From Candidatus Gallimonas caecicola (lineage in GTDB: Bacteria; Bacillota; Clostridia; Christensenellales; Borkfalkiaceae): a stretch of DNA of 5,363 bases. The stretch is from contig CAJFNH010000094.1 of the NCBI GenBank assembly GCA_904394195.1, forward strand, positions 1 through 5,363, read 5' to 3'. The notes under the pieces were generated by a model. The model saw only the letters and a list, made by a program, of their open reading frames with translations. It searched no databases and was not told where the DNA came from. The translations under genes and the position numbers were made by a program. Of the stretch, positions 1-5,363 are shown piece by piece; the first letter of the stretch is position 1; each line of letters starts with the position of its first letter.

Positions 1-146
1 TCAAGCTGTACACCTTTGCAACCAATGCGGACAAGCCGCTTCTGTATGCCGCGTCCTTCATCACCTGCTTGCCGCTGTTCGTCGTCTATCTCTGCTTCCA
101 GAAATTCTTTGTCGGCTCGCTTGCGATCACGGGCATCAAGGGGTAA
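1..146 (+). CDS. Carbohydrate ABC transporter permease, MalG type (3' end only)
   Basis: This is the last 47 codons of an inner-membrane permease of a sugar ABC importer; the reading frame runs from base 3 to the TAA at 144-146 and the rest lies upstream of the window. The visible peptide has one hydrophobic segment (LLYAASFITCLPLFVVYLCF), fitting the last transmembrane helix, followed by a tail QKFFVGSLAITGIKG. This resembles the conserved C-terminus of MalG/YcjP-type permeases, roughly QKYFVxGlxxGAvKG. By family knowledge it would pair with a MalF-type permease, a solute-binding protein and an ATPase, none visible here. The stop lies four bases before the glycosidase start, so the two are probably one transcript, suggesting that the imported sugar is the substrate of that enzyme. 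The exact sugar cannot be read from this fragment. Confidence 0.85.
   Translation, partial: KLYTFATNADKPLLYAASFITCLPLFVVYLCFQKFFVGSLAITGIKG
138..143 (+). promoter_or_regulatory. Ribosome binding site for the GH2 gene, inside the permease 3' end
   Basis: AAGGGG lies seven bases upstream of GTG 151 and within the last codons of the permease. It supports GTG 151 as the glycosidase start. The reading frame is open further upstream, to an ATG at 16, but that extension overlaps the permease and encodes a low-complexity Arg/Ser-rich stretch without family similarity. The next in-frame ATG, at 475, would remove much of the sugar-binding domain. Confidence 0.7.
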
Positions 147-150
147 CGCC

Positions 151-1920
151 GTGGCACATGCAAAATGTTATGTTGAGGGATATCCGCGCCCGCAGTTCGT
201 GCGCGGCAACTATGAACTTCTGGACGGAGAGTGGGACTTTGCGTTCGACGAAGAGGACGCCGGCGAGCGCGAACGGTGGCAGCGGGGGCACGATTATCCG
301 CTGCGCATCCGCGTTCCCTATTCCTATCACACCCCAAAAAGCGGGATAGGGAGGGAGGACGCCTGCGCGGTCGTCTGGTATGAGAGGCATTTTTCCTGCA
401 GCCGCAGGGCGGGGGAACGCGTTCTTCTGCACTTTGACGGTTGCGATTATACGGCAAAGGTGTGGCTCAACGGCATGTTCCTGGGCATGCACGAGGGCGC
501 TTACACGCGTTTCACTTTTGATATCACCGCGCTGTTGCGGCGGGAAAACCGCCTGAGCGTGCGGTGCGAGGACCGCGCCGACCCCGCGCAGCCGCGCGGC
601 AAACAGCGCTGGACGCCGCGCAGCATCTCCTGCTTTTACACGGAGACGACGGGCATCTGGAAGAGCGTCTGGCTGGAACGGGTGCCGTCGAGCTACATCG
701 CGCGCGTCTCGCAGGAGATCGAAACGGAACATGACGGTATCCGCTACTGCTATGAGATCGCGCATCCGCAGCCGGGACAGCAGCTGCGCGTGGAGGCAAG
801 CGTCGAGGGCAGACTGGTCGCTGCGGCGACCGCCGACGTCACCGACCGCTACGGAGAGATCGCGCTTCGCCTCGTCAACAAAAACAAGATCCTGCCCGTC
901 AAGTACTGGTCTCCCGGGGCGCCCAACCTCATCGACGTGACCTACACGCTGACGGAGAAGGGGAAGGTCACGGACGCCGTGGGCTCCTATTCGGCGCTCG
1001 TGCGCTACGATACGGCGGGCAGAACGCTGCGGCTCAACTTTCAGACCAACTTTTACCTGAAGATGGTGCTCGATCAGGGGTACTATGCGCAGGGCGGTCT
1101 GACGGGTACGGCGCAGGAAATGGAAGAGGACGTGCGCCTGATCAAGGCGATGGGCTTCAACGGCGTGCGCATGCACGAAAAGATCGAGGACGAGCGCTTC
1201 GCCTATTACTGCGACGCGTACGGGCTGGTCCTGTGGTGCGAGATGCCCTCCATGTATGACTACCGCAGGGAGAGCGCCGCGCGCTTCGCCGTGCAGTGGA
1301 CGGATGTGCTCATGCAGTACAGGAGCTTTCCGTGCATCATGGCGTTCGTTCCCTTCAACGAGAGCTGGGGCATTGCCCACGTTTCCTTTTCCGAGGCGGA
1401 ACAGCGCTTCGTGCACGGCGTCTATGAGCTGACGAAGGCGCTCTGTCCCGACCGCCTTGTCATTTCCAACGACGGATGGGAACACACCGAGAGCGACCTG
1501 CTGACCACGCACAATTACTGCGCGAGCGGCAGGGAGATCCGCGAATCGTACGCTGACCTTGCGGCGTTCCTCTCCGGCGGCAGAGTGCGCAATACGCGCA
1601 TCCCCTTTGCAAAGGGCTATGCCGACTGCGGCCGCCCCTTTATGATCAGCGAGTGCGTGGGCATCTGCTTTGCGCGCGACGTCTCCGACGGGGGCTGGGG
1701 GTACGGCAAGAGCGCGGAGGACGAGGAGACGTTCCTCGCCCGCATGGGGGATATCCTGCAGGGCATCCGTTCCCTTGAGGACTGCTGCGGCTACTGCGTC
1801 ACGCAGTTTTGCGACGTCATGCAGGAGAAGAACGGCCTGCTCACGCAGGAGCGCGTGCCCAAGGCCGCCATTGAAAGGATCGCGGCGCTCAACGACGGAC
1901 AGTGGGAGAAGAGATCATGA
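151..1920 (+). CDS. Glycoside hydrolase family 2 (beta-galactosidase/beta-glucuronidase-like), cytoplasmic
   Basis: A 589-aa retaining exo-glycosidase of family GH2, clan GH-A, starting at GTG 151. Domains in order: N-terminal jelly-roll sugar-binding domain (about 10-190; YPRPQFVRGNYELLDGEWDF at the start, VWLNGMFLGMHEGAYTRFTFDIT later), immunoglobulin-like domain (about 195-295), and catalytic TIM barrel (about 300-585). The barrel contains GFNGVRMHEKIEDERFAYYCDAYGL. The acid/base is E404 in FVPFNESWG and the nucleophile is most likely E501 in PFMISECVG. There is no signal peptide, so it should act inside the cell on imported glycosides, matching the sugar permease just upstream. It is compact compared with LacZ (about 1000 aa) and lacks C-terminal accessory domains, as many Bacillota GH2 enzymes do. 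Substrate specificity (galactoside, glucuronide, arabinoside or other) cannot be settled from sequence. It ends in ATGA, overlapping the next gene by four bases. Confidence 0.93.
   Translation: MAHAKCYVEGYPRPQFVRGNYELLDGEWDFAFDEEDAGERERWQRGHDYPLRIRVPYSYHTPKSGIGREDACAVVWYERHFSCSRRAGERVLLHFDGCDYTAKVWLNGMFLGMHEGAYTRFTFDITALLRRENRLSVRCEDRADPAQPRGKQRWTPRSISCFYTETTGIWKSVWLERVPSSYIARVSQEIETEHDGIRYCYEIAHPQPGQQLRVEASVEGRLVAAATADVTDRYGEIALRLVNKNKILPVKYWSPGAPNLIDVTYTLTEKGKVTDAVGSYSALVRYDTAGRTLRLNFQTNFYLKMVLDQGYYAQGGLTGTAQEMEEDVRLIKAMGFNGVRMHEKIEDERFAYYCDAYGLVLWCEMPSMYDYRRESAARFAVQWTDVLMQYRSFPCIMAFVPFNESWGIAHVSFSEAEQRFVHGVYELTKALCPDRLVISNDGWEHTESDLLTTHNYCASGREIRESYADLAAFLSGGRVRNTRIPFAKGYADCGRPFMISECVGICFARDVSDGGWGYGKSAEDEETFLARMGDILQGIRSLEDCCGYCVTQFCDVMQEKNGLLTQERVPKAAIERIAALNDGQWEKRS
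1904..1908 (+). promoter_or_regulatory. Ribosome binding site for the acetate-kinase-like gene
   Basis: GGGAG lies eight bases before ATG 1917 and decides the start. A GTG at 1902 is in frame but sits directly on this site and adds only five residues (MGEEI). The ATG shares ATGA with the stop of the glycosidase gene, a typical translational-coupling arrangement. Confidence 0.6.
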
Positions 1921-3095
1921 CGGATGTTTTGGTATGCAATGCGGGCAGCACGTCGCTGAAATTCGCGCTCTATCGCTTTCCGGAGGCGCAGCGCGTGTTC
2001 GGAATGAAGATCGGCGGCATCGGGCGCAGGGACGCCGAGGTATTCTGCCGCCGGGAAGATACGGCGCACCGCTATTGCTTCTTTTCCGACGTGCAGGACT
2101 ACCGCGCGGGCGTAGAGCTCTTCTTTGCCACGCTCGCGGAAGAGGGCATCGGGGTCTCCTCGCCGCTGCTCGTGGGGTTCAAGACGGTGTTTGCGCAGGG
2201 CTATCACGGCACGCACGTCATCGACGATGACGTCATCGGGGTGATGGAACGCGGACTTACGGTGGCGCCCGCGCACAACAGGGCGTATCTCGACGTCATC
2301 CGCATGTTCCGCAGCATGTTTCCCTCCGCCGTGCTCGTCGGGGCGTTCGAGACGGAATTTCACATGACCATCTCGGAGGAAAAGCGCGTATTCCCCCTTC
2401 CCTACGAATGGCGGGAGCGCTACGGCGTGCAGAAGTACGGCTATCACGGCGCGTCGCACAGCTATGTCGCGCGCTGCGTCGAGCAGCTGTACGGCGCGGG
2501 GAAAAAGGTCATTTCCATGCACCTGGGCGGCAGTTCCTCCGTCTGTGCCATCAAAAACGGAAAGAGCGTGGATTCCTCGTTCGGGTTTTCCCCGCAGTCG
2601 GGGCTCTTCCACGTTGCGCGCTGCAACGAGATCGACCCCGCCCTGCTGCCCTGGCTGGAGGAACAGGGGCTCGGACAGGAGGAGATCCTGACGGCGCTCA
2701 ACACGCGCTCGGGTCTGAGCGGTATTTCGGGCGGGGGCGGCGATATGCGCGATCTGGAAAAGGCGTACCGCGCCCGCGACGCGCGTGCCATGCTCGCCGT
2801 GGATGCGTTCGTGTATGCCGCCGTAAAGTATGCGGGCGCCTTCTATGCTCTTCTGGGCGGACTGGACGTGCTGGTGTTCACGGGCGGCATGGGGGAAAAT
2901 TCCGTTTTTCTGCGCAAAAAGATCTGCGAAAAGCTCTCCGCGCTCGGAGTCGTTCTGTCGGAACGCAAAAACGCGGTGCGCGGAAGTACGATACGGGAGA
3001 TCTCCGAAGGGAGCGTCACCGTGCTCATCGTGCCTGCGGACGAAGAGCAGATGGTGGCGGAACGTACATACGGGGCGGTGCATGCGGCGCATTGA
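1917..3095 (+). CDS. Divergent acetate/propionate/butyrate kinase family protein (ASKHA fold)
   Basis: A 392-aa protein close to the usual AckA length of about 400. Family landmarks appear in order: phosphate-1 loop VCNAGSTSLKF (6-16), VAPAHNR (116-122), AFETEFH (143-149), YGYHGASH (174-181), MHLGGSSS (201-208), VARCNEIDP (233-241), a SGLSGISGGGGDMRDL segment, FTGGMGENS, and a C-terminal VPADEEQM matching the region of the metal-binding Glu of AckA. Known relatives convert ATP plus a short-chain carboxylate to ADP plus acyl phosphate, and often run in the ATP-forming direction. By hand alignment several active-site positions differ: the Arg of GHRVVHGG is K89 (GFKTVFAQG), the Asp of FDTAFH is E145, and HLGNGSS has become HLGGSSS. 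The second essential Arg (R235) and both His of GFHGTSH are kept. It is therefore unlikely to be housekeeping AckA; another carboxylate or acyl phosphate is plausible. It overlaps the DUF2877 gene by 14 bases. Family assignment is secure, substrate unknown. Confidence 0.85.
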   Translation: MTDVLVCNAGSTSLKFALYRFPEAQRVFGMKIGGIGRRDAEVFCRREDTAHRYCFFSDVQDYRAGVELFFATLAEEGIGVSSPLLVGFKTVFAQGYHGTHVIDDDVIGVMERGLTVAPAHNRAYLDVIRMFRSMFPSAVLVGAFETEFHMTISEEKRVFPLPYEWRERYGVQKYGYHGASHSYVARCVEQLYGAGKKVISMHLGGSSSVCAIKNGKSVDSSFGFSPQSGLFHVARCNEIDPALLPWLEEQGLGQEEILTALNTRSGLSGISGGGGDMRDLEKAYRARDARAMLAVDAFVYAAVKYAGAFYALLGGLDVLVFTGGMGENSVFLRKKICEKLSALGVVLSERKNAVRGSTIREISEGSVTVLIVPADEEQMVAERTYGAVHAAH

Positions 3096-3897
3096 GTGCA
3101 TCTTCGGAAAACGCTTCGGCAGCGGCGAACGGCGGCTGCGGTTGCTCACAAAAACCTCGGGCGGGTGCTACTTTCAGGACGGTACGGACATCTTTATGCT
3201 CTGCGACGCCGCGTTCGGCGAGATTGACTTTGCCGTCTCCTGCCCGTGCGTGAAGGAGATCGTCTGCGACTCTTCCTTTCGTGCGGAAGAGGCGCGCTAT
3301 CGTGACGGGCGGCTGGAGGCGGGAGACGTGTGTTTTGTGGCGCGCGCAGCGCCCGAAGCGCCGCCGCGCAGACCGTTTGACCGTGCCGCCGCGCAGCATG
3401 CGCTGCGTACGCAGGGAAGGGGCATGTTTGCCGACCGCCTTGTCCGGCGCGCGGACGACGCGATGAGCCGCATGGTGAACGTGCGGCTGGATGAAATGCT
3501 CTGCCTGATCGGGCAGGGAAACTATGAAAAGGCTGCGGCGTACATTCCCGGATTGATCGGAGCGGGCAGGGGGCTGACGCCCGACGCAGACGATTTTCTG
3601 GTGGGGATGCTGTATGCCGTGCGCGAGGCGGGGCAGGCAGAAAAATTTGCGCCGCTCTTTCGCGCCGTTGCCGCCTCGCTTGAGGCGACGACGCAGATCT
3701 CCGCAGAATTTCTGCGGTGCGCCGTGCGGGGCGGGGCGTTCTCGCCTGTCACGGACGTTTTGCGCGGGGTACGCGCGGACGCCGCCTTCAGGCTGGTGCG
3801 GGCGGGCCACTCCTCGGGGAGCAGCATGCTCGCGGGCATCCTGGCGGCAGACCGATGGGTCGGAGAAAAATATGCAGACACAACAGGTGAACTTTGA
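3082..3897 (+). CDS. DUF2877 (YlbF/AllH-like) protein
   Basis: A 271-aa soluble protein, near the length of E. coli YlbF/AllH, placed in DUF2877 by three landmarks: a Gly-rich GAGRGLTPDADDFLVG (160-175; family consensus roughly GLGPGLTPSGDDFLVG), TTQISAEFL (203-211), and AGHSSGSSMLAGIL (241-254; consensus roughly GHTSGADLLAGIL). AllH, with AllF (FdrA) and AllG (YlbE), is reported as oxamate carbamoyltransferase in anaerobic allantoin use; its own biochemical role is less clear. No AllF or AllG gene is in this window. The family positions Pro, Ser-Gly and Asp are replaced here by R163, D168-A169 and S247 or S248, so the ligand may differ. ATG 3082 is chosen because it gives the family length and has GGGG at 3072-3075, six bases upstream. 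It overlaps the kinase gene by 14 bases and the hydrolase gene by 26, arguing for coordinated production. No molecular function should be assigned beyond the family. Confidence 0.78.
   Translation: MRRIECIFGKRFGSGERRLRLLTKTSGGCYFQDGTDIFMLCDAAFGEIDFAVSCPCVKEIVCDSSFRAEEARYRDGRLEAGDVCFVARAAPEAPPRRPFDRAAAQHALRTQGRGMFADRLVRRADDAMSRMVNVRLDEMLCLIGQGNYEKAAAYIPGLIGAGRGLTPDADDFLVGMLYAVREAGQAEKFAPLFRAVAASLEATTQISAEFLRCAVRGGAFSPVTDVLRGVRADAAFRLVRAGHSSGSSMLAGILAADRWVGEKYADTTGEL
3862..3865 (+). promoter_or_regulatory. Ribosome binding site for the MBL-fold hydrolase gene
   Basis: GGAG sits six bases before ATG 3872, inside the last codons of the DUF2877 gene. It supports this start over the open frame upstream (ATG at 3614), whose translation is Arg-rich and runs antiparallel to no family pattern. 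Confidence 0.6.
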
Positions 3898-4771
3898 AAA
3901 AATCGCGGAGGGGCTCTACCTTCTGCGGCTCCCGTTCAGCGGGATATGGGCGGGCGTATATCTGCACGTCGGGCGCGAGGTCGCGCTCATCGACAGCGGA
4001 CCGGACGCGCAGGGCGTGGATACATACATCTTTCCCGCGCTGCGCAGGCTGGGGCTCGCGCCGCAGGATATCACCCTTCTTCTGAATACACACACGCACG
4101 GCGACCACGTCGGCGGGCATTTCAGGCTGAAAGAGCTCTGCCCGCACGCGCGCGTCGCCTGCACGGAGCGCGGGGCGCGCAAACTGCGCGATCCGCTGCA
4201 CTACAACATTGCCATCCGGCAGCGCTTTCCGCAGGACAGCCCGCCCCCCTCGTACGGGCTGCGGGGCGTGGAGACGGACGAGCTGCTCTCCGACGGGCAG
4301 TGCGTGGACGGGCTGCGGCTCATCTGCACGAGCGGACACGACGATGACTGCGTCTGTTTTTTGCATGAGGGGAGCGGCACCCTTTTGACGGGGGACAGCG
4401 TCCAGCAGAACGGGACGGACACGCAGGGCATGGCGCTGTACATGTATCTGGACGATTACGAGCGCAGTCTGCGCCGTCTTGCGCAGCTGGGGGCGCAAAA
4501 GATCGTCTGCGGCCATCCCTTCAATCCCATGGGGGCGGTCGCCGAAGGGAGCGCCGCCTGCAGGGAGTATCTGGAGAGCTGCCTTGCGCTCACGCAGCGC
4601 TACGACGCATTTATTCGCACGTTCTTTGAAAAGAGCGACGATATGCGCGCATGCGCGGCAGCGCTCATCGGGGAGCTGGGCGGCGTCCTTCCAAAACATT
4701 TATTTCTGGCACTATATACCGTTTCGGAGCACCTGAAACGGATGAAAACACAAAAGGAGTATGAAAAGTGA
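3872..4771 (+). CDS. Metallo-beta-lactamase-fold hydrolase
   Basis: A 299-aa cytoplasmic protein without signal peptide or membrane segment. The N-terminal strands read EGLYLLRLPFSGIWAGVYLH and VALIDSGP (36-44), followed by the dinuclear metal site: HTHGDHVGG (H74, H76, D78, H79), H156 in TSGHDDD, D175 in LLTGDS and H215 in CGHPFNP. All expected ligands of the fold are present, so it should be an active zinc or iron enzyme. Family relatives hydrolyse lactones, thioesters (glyoxalase II), phosphodiesters or beta-lactams; the sequence does not single one out. The C-terminal part (about 224-299) looks alpha-helical and resembles the helical extension seen in many standalone MBL hydrolases. Its neighbours, an SDR immediately downstream and a sugar hydrolase upstream, make a lactone or ester intermediate a reasonable guess. 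It overlaps the SDR gene by four bases (GTGA). Confidence 0.88.
   Translation: MQTQQVNFEKIAEGLYLLRLPFSGIWAGVYLHVGREVALIDSGPDAQGVDTYIFPALRRLGLAPQDITLLLNTHTHGDHVGGHFRLKELCPHARVACTERGARKLRDPLHYNIAIRQRFPQDSPPPSYGLRGVETDELLSDGQCVDGLRLICTSGHDDDCVCFLHEGSGTLLTGDSVQQNGTDTQGMALYMYLDDYERSLRRLAQLGAQKIVCGHPFNPMGAVAEGSAACREYLESCLALTQRYDAFIRTFFEKSDDMRACAAALIGELGGVLPKHLFLALYTVSEHLKRMKTQKEYEK
4754..4759 (+). promoter_or_regulatory. Ribosome binding site for the SDR gene; decides a GTG start
   Basis: AAGGAG, the strongest Shine-Dalgarno match in the window, lies eight bases before GTG 4768. An ATG at 4761 is only one base from the site and in another frame whose product is Arg-rich and shows no family similarity. 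The SDR frame begins at GTG 4768 with RKTVLITGSS, the correct N-terminus for the family. Confidence 0.75.
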
Positions 4772-5363
4772 GAAAAACTGTGTTGATCACCGGCTCGTCG
4801 CACGGCATCGGGCGGGCGCTCGCCATCGCGTTCGCCCGGCAGGGCTACGATGTGGGCGTGAACGGAAACAAGAACGTGGCAATGGCGCAGGAGGTCGCCG
4901 AGGAAGTGCGCGCGTGCGGCGCGCGCGCGGAAGTTTATGCGTGCGACGTGGCGGACAGCGCGGCGGTGGAGGAGATGATGAACGCGTTCATCCGCGACTT
5001 CGGGCACATCGACGTGCTCATCAACAACGCGGGCGGCGCGCTGAAGATGCCCGAGGGCGGATTTGAGAAGATGCCCGTCGAGTACTGGGATTATCAGGTC
5101 AGGCTCAATCTGAGCCAGGCGGCGTACACCTCGCGCATCGCGATGAAAAACATGATCGAGAACAACATCCGCGGAAAGATCATCAATATCAGTTCCGTGC
5201 ACAGCATTGTTACATACGTCCGCAGAAAAGCGTTACCGTACTGTGCGGCGAAGGCGGGGCTGAACATGCTGACGAAAGCGCTGGGCGTGGAGGCGATCAA
5301 GTACGGCATCAACGTGAACTGCATCGCGCCCGGATTTATTTCCACCAAGGCGACGCAGCGCTA
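4768..5363 (+). CDS. Short-chain dehydrogenase/reductase (classical SDR), 3' end cut off
   Basis: The first 198 codons of an NAD(P)-dependent oxidoreductase whose family length is about 250, so roughly 50 residues lie beyond the window. The Rossmann motif TGSSHGIG (8-15) opens the protein, followed by CDVAD (59-63), NNAGG (86-90), the structural/catalytic N114 in VRLNLS, the serine in INISSV (S142 or S143) and the YCAAK active site (Y158, K162), then NCIAPGFI, the usual PG motif. Strand 2 ends in VNGNK without the acidic residue typical of NAD-specific enzymes, which leans toward NADP(H); this is inference. It resembles the FabG/glucose 1-dehydrogenase group, which covers sugars, steroids and oxoacyl substrates, so the substrate is open. 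In this operon, oxidation or reduction of the sugar or aglycone released by GH2 is the simplest idea. Start is GTG, overlapping the hydrolase stop by four bases. Confidence 0.92.
   Translation, partial: MRKTVLITGSSHGIGRALAIAFARQGYDVGVNGNKNVAMAQEVAEEVRACGARAEVYACDVADSAAVEEMMNAFIRDFGHIDVLINNAGGALKMPEGGFEKMPVEYWDYQVRLNLSQAAYTSRIAMKNMIENNIRGKIINISSVHSIVTYVRRKALPYCAAKAGLNMLTKALGVEAIKYGINVNCIAPGFISTKATQR

Noticed and set aside
16..150. An N-terminal extension of the GH2 frame from ATG 16
   Set aside because: It overlaps the permease reading frame, encodes a Ser/Arg-rich stretch unlike GH2 proteins, and the ribosome binding site at 138-143 points to GTG 151.
136..1512. A 458-aa open frame on the minus strand
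   Set aside because: It lies entirely opposite the well-supported GH2 gene, its translation shows no family motif and is rich in Arg, Ala, His and Val. Long antisense frames are expected in high-GC coding DNA.
1917..3095. Annotation as housekeeping acetate kinase (ackA)
   Set aside because: Usual partner pta is not beside it, and several active-site positions differ from the AckA consensus, so the gene symbol is withheld.
1791..3149. A 452-aa open frame on the minus strand
   Set aside because: It is antisense to the kinase-like gene, spans two gene junctions and has no recognisable domain; it is a GC-driven shadow.
3082..3897. Annotation as allH of an allantoin/oxamate operon
   Set aside because: No fdrA/allF, ylbE/allG or carbamate kinase gene is visible and the neighbours are sugar-metabolism genes, so only the family is given.
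3025..4699. Two minus-strand open frames of 261 and 303 aa opposite the DUF2877 and MBL genes
   Set aside because: Both are antisense to genes with clear motifs and encode Arg/His-rich sequence without recognisable features.
4761..5066. A 101-aa frame starting at the ATG next to AAGGAG
   Set aside because: The ATG is too close to the ribosome binding site and the product is low-complexity Arg/Gly-rich. The overlapping frame from GTG 4768 has complete SDR motifs.

Overview
The window is one densely packed stretch of a plus-strand operon from a high-GC bacterium. Shine-Dalgarno-like sites (AAGGGG, GGGAG, GGAG, AAGGAG), GTG starts and the gene types (carbohydrate ABC permease, cytoplasmic GH2 glycosidase, acetate-kinase-family protein) suggest an anaerobic, gut-type member of the Bacillota/Clostridia. 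That placement is an inference; no rRNA or other phylogenetic marker is present.

Layout, all on the + strand: (1) the 3' end of a MalG-type sugar ABC transporter permease (1-146); (2) a 589-aa family 2 glycoside hydrolase starting at GTG 151; (3) a 392-aa divergent member of the acetate/propionate/butyrate kinase family (1917-3095); (4) a 271-aa DUF2877 protein, the family of E. coli YlbF/AllH (3082-3897); (5) a 299-aa metallo-beta-lactamase-fold hydrolase (3872-4771); (6) a classical short-chain dehydrogenase/reductase, cut by the window end (4768-5363). There is essentially no intergenic DNA: the junctions are a 4-base gap and then overlaps of 4, 14, 26 and 4 bases. No internal promoter, terminator, RNA gene, repeat, mobile element or CRISPR is apparent, so the genes are probably cotranscribed and translationally coupled.

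How they may work together: the transporter would import a small glycoside or oligosaccharide and GH2 would cleave it in the cytoplasm. The SDR and the MBL-fold hydrolase could oxidise the sugar or aglycone and open a lactone, ester or thioester. The striking part is the adjacency of an acyl-phosphate kinase homologue and a DUF2877 protein. In oxamate/allantoin metabolism AllH (DUF2877) belongs to a transcarbamylase whose product, carbamoyl phosphate, is used by a kinase to make ATP. A similar arrangement here, in a sugar operon and with an AckA-type kinase, would be a new catabolic module, but this is a hypothesis from context. The kinase homologue also departs from the AckA consensus at several active-site positions, so its substrate may not be acetate or it may not be a kinase.
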